Of a stretch of DNA of 64,000 nucleotides, positions 40,682 through 53,872 are shown in pieces. The stretch spans positions 11,217,001-11,281,000 of the forward strand of contig CP114487.1 of assembly GCA_027186245.1 (NCBI GenBank). Direction: 5' to 3'. The position numbers were made by a program, and so were the translations under genes. This DNA is from Coriaria nepalensis. Taxonomy: Eukaryota > Streptophyta > Magnoliopsida > Cucurbitales > Coriariaceae. Each line of letters starts with the position of its first letter. Positions within the stretch are counted from its first letter, which is position 1. A model generated the notes under the pieces. That model had not been told where the DNA came from. It did no database searches and was given only the letters and a program-made list of their open reading frames with translations.

Positions 40682-42177
40682 CCTCAATTGTCTACAACCG
40701 TAATGAGTCCTTAAAATTTATACCGAAATTGACAATCACCCCAGTGTCAGTCCCAACCTCCTGGAAGTCGTTGATCAATGGGGCAAAAAATCATGATCCA
40801 ACAAAAATAAACCCGAAAATAGGAATAAGAATAGCGAGTAGGGACGACGAACTAGGATGGGGACCATATTAGCCTTCCAGCAGGACAGTGTCACCTTAAA
40901 CGCCGGACAGTACCCGTTTCCCCCAAGTGGACCCCACCTTACAAGCTATATGGTAAGCTAGATGGACAGGTTAATTCTTTTGCCCTCCAACCTTCTTCCC
41001 ACCCGGGTCCCACCGCGCTACAGAGGACCACCTACGGCTCTCAATTCCCATTGATTTTAGTCGGCGGCTATCAGAGGGGGGAGTCGAAAAATATTCCAAG
41101 TGGTTCCTACCTGTTAAAATTCACCCACGTGTACTGCCCAGATCCCTTTATCTCAGGCGTGCTTATGTCTGGTCCCCCTTCTGTGGTCCAAGCGAGCAGG
41201 AAGCGACTCGTGTGGAAAAGTCGTTGTCCCGCGAGTGGCGGAGGAAGAAACGACGTAACCCGTGGTCCCCACTACCTCTCGCCTCCCTCCCCTCTTTTTT
41301 TCTTGTTTGCTCTTTTCCTCCCGCCGATGTTTCGCTCCCTTCCCTCCTCTTAATCTTATATGTTTCTGTACACAACGTATAGCCTGTAACATGAGCTAAG
41401 GAAAGCGGTACAGCCGGTTTCAGAGATGTAGATGAAGAAGTGATTGGATATTTTTAAGTGCTCAAGTCTTGTCACGCAAGTTTCGATCACGTACAATTCA
41501 CGCTCCAAGAGCCAACATGATGCAAGTTTTCCACTCTACTACTCATTTATTAAATCAAAAAATAAAATATGACGTGGTAATTAATACTTAATAGGGTGGT
41601 CAACTTTCACCACGTCGTTTCATATTATATTCATCGACAAATTACGAAATTAAGAACCCTTCGTCCTTCCTTTACGTTAAGAAAATATCTGAGTCCATAC
41701 CGACCGTCAAAAAGTACTGAAATGGTCACATATCTTGCCGAGAATTATTTCAGATTGAGACAAAGTCAATTCCTTGAAAATTCAAATTCAAATTCGAAAT
41801 CAAAATTAAAATAAAATTAATTAATAATTTGTACGACATGTCGATCATGAACTCCAAATATCAAGATTACGAAGAGTATGGCGAGCGGAGAAATACTGTA
41901 TTTTTATGTACGGCACAACAGCGGTGTTCACCACGCGCTTCCAAATATATTTTTATGTTCATGGTCTCTGATCCCGAAGGAAGAAGACAAACGATCCAAC
42001 CCTTGGCCACGTTGACAAATACATAACCGTCCGATGACGATCCCTCGAGATCAACTAACGACTCATAAAGCTCCACGCTTATAAATCTCAGTCTTTTCAC
42101 CACCTTTCTTTTTTTTCCTTAAAAATTCATCCTCGATTTTACTGCTAAAGTAAAAACGTACCGTTATTCAATTATTT

Positions 42178-42216
<39 letters not shown>

Positions 42217-42454
42217 TTTCTCTTAAATTGTAAATTATTCACACTTTCATTGGGCAAGAAAATTGTACAACCGATCAAAATCGGGAAACCGCTTCTTATC
42301 GCGTCACCCAGTTTCCCGTCACCTGAAAACCATTCTGTCTAAACTACCATTCCTTCTCTTTCTTTCTATCTCTATGTCAGTTTTATAGTTAAAAAGAAAA
42401 TACTGTAAAACTCCCTCCATGGAGTAGTATGTAGGATATCAGTATCACCCCTCG

Positions 42455-42476
42455 CTCTCTCTCTCTCTCTCTCTCT
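42455..42476. promoter_or_regulatory. (CT)11 / GAGA tract upstream of the KNOX gene
   Basis: An uninterrupted CT run lies about 160 bp before the KNOX start. GAGA/CT repeats near plant homeobox genes are known binding sites for BPC/GAGA-binding factors. Function here is inferred; it may also simply be part of a CT-rich 5' UTR. Confidence 0.4.
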
Positions 42477-42571
42477 GAATTATAGCTAAAAACTTTAACA
42501 CCCAACTTTTTTAAGTCTCTCTAAATTTCCTTCTCTCATAGCTCGATTATAGAATTAGAAGCAGCTCAGAC

Positions 42572-42589
42572 ATGGATTCAGAGTATTAA
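42572..42589 (+). promoter_or_regulatory. Five-codon upstream ORF in the KNOX leader
   Basis: ATG GAT TCA GAG TAT TAA encodes Met-Asp-Ser-Glu-Tyr and stops 47 bases before the KNOX start codon. If the transcript starts upstream of it, ribosomes must re-initiate or leaky-scan to reach the main ATG. The transcription start is not visible from sequence. Confidence 0.45.
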
Positions 42590-42636
42590 ACGAGTCGTCA
42601 TCTGAAATTTATCTCAAGAATTCGGGGCAGCTAGCT

Positions 42637-45600
42637 ATGGCTTACCCCAACCACCTTTCATCACAAGACCTTCCCCTTCACCACTTCACCGACCAAATCG
42701 GTCTCCAGCAGCAACAGCAACAAACCAACCAACCACTCTCCGATAACACCCTACGAACCATCTTGTCAGACCCGTTGACCCGTCCTGACCCGAGCTCCAA
42801 ATCCGACCACCATCACCACCACCAGGTCCATCATCCGCTCCAAGCAACACCCAATTGGCTCAACAACGCACTTCTCCGCGCGCAAAACCCTCACGCTCAC
42901 TACTCAACCGACACAACTAACGCCGCCGATTCCGGCCACACCAACTTTCTCAACCTCCACACAGCAACTGCCTCCGATCACTCCACAGCATCGCACTCAT
43001 CCAACCAATGGCTCTCACGCCCGATCCTCCACCGTAACCATAGTGACGTCATAGACGACGTTAACGTTGCCACAGGAGACCCCATGATCGGAGCCGCCGC
43101 GACGGGCACGCTGTCCCACGATTCAGCTGACATGAAGAACAACGCAGGCGGAGGCGCTGCAAACAGTACGAGCGTGGAGGGATTGAACAAGAACGAAAGC
43201 GGGAGGGTGGAAGAAAGCGTAGGTGGAGAAATGAATTGGCAGAATGCGAGGTCAAAGGCCGAGATTCTGGCCCATCCACTTTACGAGCAGCTGCTCTCGG
43301 CCCATGTGGCCTGCCTACGGATCGCCACGCCGGTGGACCAGCTCCCGAGGATCGACGCCCAGCTTGCTCAGTCGGAAAATGTTATGGCCAAGTACTCCTC
43401 CTTGGGGCATGGGGCCCAGCCTATGGTTGGAGATGACAAAGAGCTCGATCAGTTCATGGTACGTACGCGTCTTTTCTTTCTTCCTTTTAACTTTTCCGAT
43501 AAATCAATTACTCTTCTATAATTTTTTTTTTTTTTGGGTATTCATTTAATTGGATTATGCATATAATTAATAATCAAGCGTTAAAATTCTTATTGAGCTT
43601 AATTAATTAACTAATTATCTCGCTTTTAATGGGAAATGATTGGAGATTTGCAGTTGCAATCTTCTTCTGGTAATTTTAAGGTAGTTTTTTTTTTTTTTGG
43701 CCAAAATTTTAAGGTAGTTGATTGAAGCCGGCTAAGGAGTCTAAATAACAAATAATAATAATAAATTGATATATAAAGTAGTTGTATATAATTGCAAGAA
43801 AGCAGTTAATAATGGAAATTAATGTCTACGCCGCCTACCGTGGAATTAGTTCGATCCGTATATGTGTCGCCATGCACAGAATGATGCATGCTGAAGATTA
43901 CATTATCCAGAAATAATTGGAATTCAGAAACAGCTTCAATTCCTTTGTAAGTTAGGGAACATTTAATGCTTACTGTGTAGCTGCCTACTCGAATAAAATT
44001 TATCATATGGATATGGTTTAGGTAAATAACCAAACGGATACAAAAGTGATAAGCAGAAAGGCTGTCAAAAAAAAAAAAAAAAATTTTTGACAAGACCCTT
44101 TTCTACTTAGAACTTTATGATTGGTTTCATCTAAGACTCCATCTAGAATTTATCCTTCTTGAATATGTATGTATCTATTGATAATTAGTTTCCAATTAGT
44201 CTGCCCAGTCAATGGTAAGTAATGTTTTTGTTTTAGCTTTCACTATGTTTTGTTGGGTTCCTCATTCTTCATCTCTATCCCCCAGTTGAACTTGGTTTCT
44301 AAATATATTCTTCATGATTTTGACTTTTTATTCTTTGGTATTCATCTCTCTTTCTCGTTATGGCTTGATATGCTGTAGATGAAGTGTGAGTTGACATTTG
44401 TTTTCTGAGGTGACATTTAATTGATTCGTTGCACCATTTCCCACTTATACTTAAGAGTCGGATGAGTCAAAAGGACGAGCTTTTTTATGCTAGAAATTGA
44501 ATTGGTTTAACTAAATATAACAAATTATGATTTTTTATTTTCCTCATTAAGTATTAAATGTTGCAGACACATTATGTCCTGTTGCTTTGCTCCTTCAAAG
44601 AACAACTCCAGCAACATGTCCGGGTCCATGCAATGGAGGCTGTAATGGCTTGTTGGGAGATTGAACAATCCCTACAAAGCTTAACAGGTGAATTTTCTTT
44701 TTTCTTTTTTAATTACATTGTCCTACTATATATGCCTGCCTTATGCGTCAGAGCCACGTCTATACACATACACTCGGCACTCTTAACGAATAACATATCC
44801 TTCTCCAAGAAGATGGGAACCATCAATGATGAGCTAGTATAGGGCAGAAATAAAACTGTTAGTACCAATTATTGCATGCATGCATGCATACATGAAAGTA
44901 CATATCTAAACAATACTCTCTAAGAAATCGAGTTTTTTTCTTATTACGATACCCCCATGTGCTTATCTGAAATTATGCATGCCAACGTACAGCATGCATG
45001 CACTTCTGTGAAATTCAACAAGTTTTGTTCTGTTTCCTAGAAAATCGATGGATATCAGAAAATTCAACAATGAACTTTCCAGCATAAAATTTCGACCATG
45101 TCTGTAGCTAAATCTCTCATATTTTGACCCCAATATTTTATTTTTTTTATTTTTTCTTTTTTTCAAATGAAAGATTCTAGTGATTTCTTTTTGGACGATT
45201 AAATCATTTCAAACAAAGAGAACTAAAGTATGATTTAGACCTCTATTATGTTTATTATTGAAACGTAACTAATACAAAGAAGGAGGGGATATAAGCCTTA
45301 TCTCTGATAAAACTTGAAACGAGCTAAAGGGTAACAAATATGAGTCTAGACATGACAAGTATTTGGAACTAGTCTGTCTTTGCTTCCATAGTATTGGTGC
45401 AGTACTGTCTTAGGGAAGGAGAAAGCATAAAACAATGATCGTTGCAAATGGTTGATAATAATAATATACTTGTAACTTGTTGGTGCATGAGCAGGAGTTT
45501 CTCCCGGCGAAGGTACAGGTGCCACGATGTCTGATGACGAAGACGACCCGATAGATGGAGATGCCAACTTATTTGATGGAAGCTTAGAGGGAGATACCAT

Positions 45601-46354
45601 GGGCTTTGGCCCACTCATCCCTACTGAGAGTGAGAGGTCCTTGATGGAGAGGGTTAGACAAGAACTAAAGCATGAATTAAAGACAGTAAGAGATCAAATT
45701 ATAATCTTGATTATTATTGTAACTTCTGTTCTTACTTAATTCAGGCAATGTTACTTCTGTTCTTACTTAATTCAGGCAATGTTACAATTGAAGTTTCACA
45801 CGTCACAACCCATTTGATTTGTTTCTCCAATTGGCAGGGTTACAAGGAGAAAATAGTGGACATAAGGGAAGAAATATTAAGGAAGAGAAGAGCAGGAAAA
45901 CTCCCTGGTGACACCACCTCTGTCCTTAAAGCATGGTGGCAATCACACTCTAAGTGGCCTTACCCTACAGTAAGTCAATCTATTTGGCCTTTTACTCCCA
46001 AAAATATAATATAAAATAAAATAAAATGTTTGCCCCACGCAATAGTTATTTTATTCACTTGACTTCTAATTAATGTATTATTAATAGGAGGAAGATAAGG
46101 CAAGATTGGTACAAGAAACAGGTCTACAGTTGAAGCAGATAAACAACTGGTTCATTAACCAGAGGAAGAGAAACTGGCACAGTAATCCTTCAACTTCTAC
46201 GGTCTTAAAGAGCAAACGCAAAAGGTATCTCAATCCATTTGTCAATCTCTAGCTTGTTTTGGGTTAATTGCGTGCTTCTTTTGAGCCTTGCACCAACCTT
46301 GATTTGAAAAGAAGTAATGCAGGTGATAACAACGGCAGTGACCGGTTCATGTGA
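42637..46354 (+). CDS. KNAT3-like: Class II KNOX homeodomain protein (KNAT3/4/5 clade)
   Basis: This is a TALE homeodomain transcription factor that partners BELL proteins; class II members promote differentiation of leaves, roots and secondary walls. Exons 42637-43458, 44567-44687, 45495-45685, 45838-45969, 46088-46224 and 46312-46354 give 481 residues. The N-terminus is Gln- and His-rich. KNOX1 (about 207-252) holds [20 protein letters not shown], and KNOX2 (about 262-315) holds [20 protein letters not shown]. An acidic Ser/Asp linker is followed by ELK ([19 protein letters not shown]) and the homeodomain with the TALE loop WPYP and helix 3 [14 protein letters not shown]. The last junction uses the acceptor at 46310-46311 (ttgaaaag), giving [15 protein letters not shown]; the alternative tgcag at 46322 would stop at once. 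Intron 1 is 1108 bp. Intron 3 carries a 31-bp tandem duplication with an extra acceptor. MAYPNH is the expected class II start. Confidence 0.94.
45722..45783 (+). repeat. 31-bp perfect tandem duplication in KNOX intron 3, with duplicated splice acceptor
   Basis: Two identical 31-bp copies (45722-45752 and 45753-45783) each contain cttacttaattcag followed by gcaatg, a good 3' splice site. Use of the first copy (exon start 45745) would add 93 bases, that is 31 codons without a stop, in frame with exon 4. The second copy would shift the frame. Confidence 0.85.
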
Positions 46355-47617
46355 GCAGGGAGATTCATAAACACTCTGTTCATTACTGGGATAGATAGAT
46401 GGAGAATACTGGTTAAAGGTGCTTAGAGCTTGAAGCTGCTCAACAGTTAATCAAAGGGAATGCAAAGAAGAAGACGGATCAGAGGACAATTCTGAGGGTA
46501 CGTGATAGAGAATATATATTTTTTTTTTCAACCGAATATGAGGAATACCTATTCTATCCTCATGTAAGGGAAACTTGATGCTTCACGTTGATTAGAAGCG
46601 GCTTTATAATTTGTCTAGCTTTTTTTGGTCATATATGTGAATAATAGTAGAGGGGGTTTATATGGGGTTTACAGTTGTAATAATCACATGCATGTTTTCT
46701 TACAGTATACTTAGTGATTATAGTTTTTTTTTTTTTTTTTTTTTCTAACTATTTTTGTGGAGCCTATCTATCATAAGTTGAATCAAATTTACATTTTGCT
46801 TTTTGGCTCTTTGATATACCGAAATGCCTGGAGAAGGCTTCTACTTGTTCAGCAAGAAATGATTGGTTTAGTAATAGGTGATGTCTAATGCAATCTCCAA
46901 TTGGGTACCATTCCTTGTCTTGTTCTTCCAATGGCATCATATTCCAAGAACCAGAATACGAACACGTCTATATATAAACAACAAAAGAAGAGCATCTATC
47001 CATCTATCTGACTCGGCAGTTTGTCCGACATGCCAGCAAATCTACCATTATTCCATAGAAACTTAATGTAACGTTTTGTGCAAAAAAAAAAAAACCAATA
47101 AAAATTTAGAAAAGAGAAACTTGAAGTATCCCACCGACCAGGACCACCAAAACGCAGCGTTTTGATAATCTAACATAAACATATTTATTTTCAGTATTTT
47201 CAAACAAACTGAACATAACCTATACTTTTCTTCACTATAATTTTGAGTTCAATCAATTTTCACACCCAATAAAATAAAATAAAATCAACCAAATAGGAAA
47301 AAAAAATTCAAGATAACAGTTTTTTTTTTTTGGCAGCACAATCACTCGATCAAAAACCAACACCACGCAAACTTACACATCCTTCGTTCCTGGAGCTGGA
47401 AGCAAACAAGAATACTGATAACAGAAAGCCTGCAATCACAAGAGAACAAGAGCTATAATACTGAAAGGATCAAAATAACGTCTTATATATAAACTCTTAC
47501 TGCAACAAAAGAATCAGAGATTGCAACATGAGCTATAATACATACCTTTTTCTTAACACCCAGAAAGAAACTAACTTCACCAAAAAAAGTACCGAGGTAT
47601 TCATCACAAGCAAAATC
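46355..47617. other. Convergent 3' intergenic region (KNOX / PHOX)
   Basis: This holds the 3' UTRs of the KNOX gene (+) and the PHOX gene (-) plus poly-T tracts at about 46724-46743 and 47319-47331. No gene is seen. Confidence 0.65.
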
Positions 47618-49829
47618 TCAGAAATGCTCCAGACTGGAGTGAAGTTTTGGAACCCTTCTACGAAATAGTGGCTCGAGCCGGAAAGAAGGGACCTCAAACT
47701 GCCATCTGTTAGCATCATACATTTCATTCCAAGCCTGTACTATCTCATCTATCTTGAATCCCAAACCTACAGTTTTCATCCAAATCAAAATCAGGTAATT
47801 AGAACCCAAAACAAACATCCAAACCACCAAAAAATAAATATGACGAAAAGTGTTAACCTTCCAGAGCAGTTTCATTTGAGCAATGATTCTTAATCATAAC
47901 AGCAATATCTGTTGGAGAAGCTCCGGCAAGTTCAAACTTTTCTACAGCAACCTCTAAACACTCTTCCCAAGTTGGAAGCTCTAGTTTATATTCAACAGCA
48001 GACCGCTCATACAACAAGGTGCCCCACAAGAGATAAATCTGGGACTTCATATTAGCTGCCTGCTCATCTGCTTCATCAGGCAATACATCTTGAAACAAAC
48101 CATCAAATCCTATTTTCTGCATCTCAGTTTTATATTTCTCAACTTTAGAAAGCCCGTTTAGACGTTGCTCTTCCAATTCTTCCCACATCAGCATCCCTTT
48201 CTCCATGCTATCTTCTGCCTTGTTGTATAACTGTAAAACCTCAGAAGAAGGTCCAGACTCTAACCCCAAGTCTGTTTTCCTCCCGATTACATAGTACCAA
48301 CATAGCTTTGCTTCTTCGAATTGCTGTTGCCCAAGAGCAAGATATCCTTCATAGAAATCAGGTTTGATTTTTAATGATTCTTCGTATCTACTTTCAGCTT
48401 TCTTGTACTCTTTCTGGGCCCATTCAAAAGCAGATTTAATCTGCTCGATTATGGAATCTCTCGAAGCATCTTCAGAAAAGACAATTCGTTTTCTCGCTCT
48501 AGACATGTGAATATTCCCCCAATTGAACAATGCAAGAGCTGCCATTTCCTGGAATTTATCTGCAGCAATTTCGAAAAGTTCTTGGGCATCATCACTTGTT
48601 ACCGTATCTTCCATTGCCTCGGAGTATAACTTCATTCCAAGCTCATGGAAATTCAAGTATGAATCTGAATCGATCCCAACATGGTTCTTGAACAGTCTAG
48701 CAAACTGGACAATCCATTCTTCAACAGAAATCAACGCTTTTCCAACCTCACTACCCTTTTTGATATCTCCATTTTCATTGACATCACTTGGTTCAACGTC
48801 ATCTTCAGGCACTGCCCCTTTCTCATTCTCAATTCCCTCATAAATAGGTTCTTGATCAGGACTGACCTCGTGAATATACAACCTAATCGATCCACGCAGC
48901 GTGAATAACGATTCTGCTAATCTTAGCTCATCTGTATTAGTGACTGTAACCAAATCTCCCTCTCGATCCCTATACTTTACAAGAAACCCCTGCAAACCCG
49001 GAAAGCAATCCCGAGCAATCTCCCTTACCAGCTTAATGCTGCAATTTGCAGGTAACTGGGCCCTCCTAATATCCTCCCCTAAAACCAGTTTAACCGACTT
49101 CACAACTAACTTTTCTTCCTCGACTGTATTTTTCGTCACTTCCCTAACTTCATGTACTTCACTCTCTATCGGTTTTTCCTCTACAACCACCTTATCCTCT
49201 GCTTTCTCCTCAACTTTCTTATTTTTCTTCTTCTTCATCTTTGTTTTCCCCACTTTACGAAAACAAGAAATAGGAGACTCTAAACTGGCCAAATTGATTT
49301 CCTTTTCATCCACAGTAATTCCGTTTTCGGCCAATGTCTTTCTCACCCTTTCCGAAGTCTCCAAAGCGGAGATATTGTTCGGTTCCATGCTCAAAACAAC
49401 ATTCACATCTCTCAGAGCCAAATCGAACCCTTTCAAGGCCTCGTAACACCTGGCTCTTCTTAGCAAGGCCTTGCTATATCTAGGGGAAGATTCTAATGCA
49501 AGATTGCATTCAATGATTGCTCGTGGGTATTCTCCGAGACCCAACTGCATATAACAAGCAGCCATGTTTGTACGGAGGTGAGCAACATCTATGTGGCTTC
49601 CAGGTAAGAGTTTAACGGCTTTTTCATACTTTAACATGGCCCCTTCATAGTCATTCTTTTGGAAGAGCTTGTTGCCTTCTTCTTTAAGCTCTTGGGCCAT
49701 GCTGATGAAGATTGCTGTGTCGTCATCAAATGCTTTTGAGTTCCGGTCGGAATGTTTACTGGTCTTAGCATTTGCATTTCCAGGCTTTTCTGCTACATGG
49801 TCCTTCTTCTTCCCGGTCGGTTTTCCCAT
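47618..49829 (-). CDS. PHOX4-like: TPR and PB1 domain protein (PHOX family)
   Basis: Exons 49829-47858 and 47766-47618 encode 706 residues. The start [17 protein letters not shown] and a C-terminal [19 protein letters not shown] are characteristic of the plant Phox1-4 family (At2g25290 and At4g32070 from memory). An N-terminal block of three TPR repeats (about residues 45-160: [60 protein letters not shown]) resembles the carboxylate-clamp type that binds HSP70/HSP90 tails. A charged Lys/Glu linker leads to a PB1 domain (about 240-330: [34 protein letters not shown]). A second TPR-like helical region fills the rest. Chaperone co-factor function is inferred from the domains. Several long open frames on the opposite strand are shadows of this gene. 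Confidence 0.93.
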
Positions 49830-52800
49830 GGGTAAGTTCCGAGTTTAAGAATAAATAATAGGAAACAATAAATTAAAGCTTTCGAAAGAAAAGCTTTAAT
49901 TGTGATCACAAACCTTTTCAGCAAATCAGAGAATATTGAATACAGAGCAGGGGGATATACTTCAGGGTCGGAATATGATGATAGGAAAATACCAGTACGT
50001 GAATCCAAAAGTGGAAATAAGATAAAAACAAACCCTTTCTACCTCTTCCTCCTCTGAATCGATATTGACAGAGATTGATCCAGCCACAAGTAAGAAGCTA
50101 CAACTCTCCGACTCAATAAGAATATAACGGTACTGAAATTTCAGAAAGCTCCGACGTTAAAGAGAGTGGTCGTTAATGGCGTCTTTGGCTGGTGGAGAAA
50201 GGAAAGTGATCAAAACATCATTTTGAGAAAATCAGACACGACAGGAGCATTTGCTACATTTTGACGGGAAACTCCCTCTCTCCTAGGGTTTCGTGAAACA
50301 AACAGGTAAATTATTTTTTTTTATTCCTTTAAATTTATTAAAATTCAAATTATTTAAATATAAAATCATAATTAAAAATAATAATAATAAATAAATGATC
50401 AATTTATCATCCATCCTATGTAATTAAGGAAGGAAAATAACTACATATCCTCATTTGAAAATTTTAATGTTAAAAACAAAATAAGTGGAAGGTCTCTTTG
50501 TAAGAAAATAGTGGATTTTGTGTTTAAGAGACACATTCCACCTCTAACTTTTCTTTACTTTTGTTAATAAATAAAATATTTTATTTTATTTTCCTTACAA
50601 TAATGAGGAGAAAATCATGAACTGGATAAAGATAACAAATTTGGAAGGTTCGTGAAAATGGGGGAGCGGTTTTTTCAGTTACGGAGTGTGAATCGATGTG
50701 GAATCCAGCCTGGCAAGTGGTAGGCTGGAAAGACGAGAGAGAGAGACAGCGTTTTGACTTTATTCGCTTGCAGAGGATATCTTTTTATTCTCTTTCTTCT
50801 TCCTTTTAAGCTCAATCAGATTTCCTTTGTAACTTAGGCTGAGGAAATTAAATTAGGGAGGAGTTTAATAAGTGAATCGGTATCTTTATTTTATTTTATT
50901 AGGATTATATTTAATATTTAATTTAATTTTTTTAAATATTTTTTTTATTTTTTTTATTAATTATTTGTTATCTTTTAAATATTTTATTAATAAATTTTTT
51001 ATTTAATTTAATTAAATGACTCTTAACTTACTTTTTAAATTTTTCTTAAAATATTTTTAATTAATTATTTCTTAAATAATAGTTAACTTCTCAATTAAAT
51101 ATGTATATTTAAAGATATAATTTTCAATTAAATATATTAATATTTCCCTACAATAAATCACTTAATATTTAATACTACCTATAAAATACAATTTACCTTT
51201 AAAAAATTTCTCAAAAAAAAAAAAGGATTGCACTTCGGGATTGAATACGATCTTATCCAACCGCAACGGACTCGATCTAATCTCTATCCAAAGATTGCAC
51301 GATCCAATTCGCCTGTCATCCGACACTGTCGGATCGGATTTGACAGTTATTTACCTTTAAGAGATGTGGTCTATTACCAAAAGCTCAGCTAATAGCCTAA
51401 CACAAAAGTAACCCAAAATCATATTAGATTTGCTCTTGCTTATTTAACCTTTTTAATGTTCCCGAACTCCTCTTTGGTCTTGATGTACCTTCCGGGATCA
51501 CATCCATGAGCGGATTATTGCTTGCCTCTTCGAGTGAAGGCGATGGCAATAACATACATGTACTTCCGCTACTTTCAATAGCCTAAATAGTAATTCATTA
51601 AATTGACCATATGTTGTCTAATAATCTTGACGTGAATATTACGTAAACTAAGCTTGCTTTAATGGAAGAGCAATTATATATAAACACGATAAATAAGTAA
51701 ACAACTCCATCTAGTTATGATGACATGTTTGAATTTCACGTTTGTTCATGAACCATGAAACCAACATCAACCAGGTTAGATAACACATTCTTACCGATAA
51801 ATGATGAATATGGGATTGATTTTCACTAGACGACATTATCGCAGATGGCAGATGGTAGACGAGCGAATGGCGAGGACGAGGAAGGCGTGCCGCTATGGTC
51901 TAAAAGAGAGCATGACGAGGAGGTTGCGCATCTGGATGTTGTGGCAGTCTACCTGAAAGCGGTGGTCGTCGCCGGTTGCAAATGATAGATGAGAAGGGGT
52001 TGCGCCACTTCGGTCTAAAAGTAAGAAAAGTCTGATTTATTTGAAGGCAAAAAATGTAAAGATATTTTTTCATTTTTAATTTATTTATTAAAACTATCTA
52101 ATATCCACTGACAAATATTTATAACATGACAGATATCTAAATTTATAAGAAAATGTATCCACGGTGGACAGATATTGCAGTATAGATATATAGAACCCTA
52201 ATATAAAACATGAGTACTCCTTTATAAATATATCTTTGTTTTAAAAGAAAATAAAAAGAACAAGTCAAATCAGTCCTCAAAACTATACACGGGGATGTAT
52301 ATAAAGATTTGAAGTCAGATTCAATGCCTACTGATTATTGTGTCTATGCTGCTCATGATTTAATCCGAGCTATCAATCGTAAATCAAACAGATGAGATTA
52401 CATCCGTCTTTATTTACATCGACTAAAATTGAAAGTCGATTGCGTTTACATCTGCTAAAATGAGTTGAATATGGGGACGTGATCTCATCCATTGGAAACC
52501 CAATAGGCGGCTCAGATTAAAGCATCGGCAGCGTAGTAGGTACATTGATCTGTAATTAATGAATCAGTATTCATAGATTTTCTTCAAGTGAACTTACACT
52601 TCATCATAAATTAATTTTTAGCCTAATAATACCTCATCAACACCAGCTATTCTTAATGCCAAAGGTGTGTTGGGAATATTTCAACTTATGGGACCATAAA
52701 TTTGTTTTTTTAAACATGTTAGATTAAAGGATATGCAAATACTAATAAGGCACTATAGAATCATTTCCATTCGCTAGCTCTAAACTTTGACAATCCACTT

Positions 52801-53872
52801 GCAGAGAGAAGATAGAGATTAAGTGTGTAAATAAAGCGATAAGATCCTGTTTCGATTAAAAAATTGACACTGTTCTTCCTTCCCCTTAAGATAATAAGAA
52901 AGGAATCGTTCAAGGATCATATATTAACCTAAACTTTGTTGATTACACGCATAATCAATTATTCGGGTTTCTTCGATTTCCAAATTTCAGTTGTTATAGA
53001 TTTGTTTCTCCATCGTTAATTATATTATATATAATATATATATAGGTTGTCCGAAAACGGATTCAAGCTTTAAAAAGCTTCACCTTATGAAGGTCAATTT
53101 GGTTGTCATTTTCAGAAGCTTCTTACTGCCCAAGAAGCCCCAAGGTCCCCCTGGTCAATTTGTTCCAAGTTTTCAATGGTACTGCAATTTGCAAAGTCAA
53201 ATTTCCAGTTGTTCCAACTCTTTAAGCATCACCAAGTAACCTACCTGCAAAAATAACAAAAGCCATAAAGATAAATAAATACGGCAAAGGAATATACAGA
53301 GAGAATATACCTGAAGCCAGAATAGACGGAAGCTGTTAACCATGTAACGGCGGAGTCACTAGCAAACGTAACGTATTGAACGTCGACGATTACACGACGA
53401 ACGGCGAAGAAACACGACGGAAATCCAACACTTGCCTCGAATAATTCATGCCATTTTAATTCTCTAATTTTAATTAATGGATACTTGAATCAGTTTCAAA
53501 ATTGGTTTTAATTTTCCATTTATCTTTTCCTCTTAAAGTTCCGAACGAATTCTCCTTCCAGAAAATCTATGTACAAGGTATTTTTCTTCTCTTTCTTCTT
53601 TCTATTTTCTTCTTCAAATCCTGTGTCCCAAGAAAAAAAAAGACGAATACAAAACTCGCACGAACAAACAGATTCATTCAACACCACCACCACAGATATC
53701 CGCCTGCGGCCGCGGTCTCAGCTCCTACGCCAGAACAATCAAAATCGAAGTCCTCTAGGAATGAATCACCCGCTGATTCAGTCGCTGCCAGCTGGATTAT
53801 TCTCGCCGGGATCTGGGATTATCAAAATCTTATAGAAGACTGTAAAAACAACAACCAACCTGCGCTCACAAA
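49830..53872. other. Long intergenic region
   Basis: The first about 450 bases should hold the PHOX 5' UTR and promoter, including a cctagggtttcg telo-box-like element at about 50282. I find no gene in the remaining 3.5 kb. 50870-51200 is very AT-rich. 51230-51350 and 51840-52020 are GC-richer patches, possibly old transposon sequence, but without recognisable termini. The part nearest 53872 should hold the 3' UTR of the serine-rich gene. Confidence 0.55.

Larger units (their letters stand above)
38051..42636. other. Long intergenic region with repeats and a MITE, upstream of the KNOX gene
   Basis: No gene is supported in 4.6 kb. Contents: poly-T tracts (about 38441-38456 and 38789-38818), the CACATTT array (39072-39134), a (CACAT)n run at about 39211-39238, a hAT-like MITE (40448-40681), an AAT triplet run (about 42180-42217) and a CT run (42455-42476). 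Roughly 40860-41390 is GC-richer and CT-rich but has no homologous frame. The final 200 bases are the likely KNOX 5' UTR with an upstream ORF. Confidence 0.6.

Noticed and set aside
48523..49446. Long open frames on the plus strand (48523-48843, 48681-48908, 48901-49446)
   Set aside because: They are antisense to the PHOX gene, have low-complexity Ser/Thr/Phe composition, and have no family resemblance.
51840..52020. GC-richer patch that might be a gene fragment
   Set aside because: No frame stays open or resembles a known protein, and no element ends are visible.
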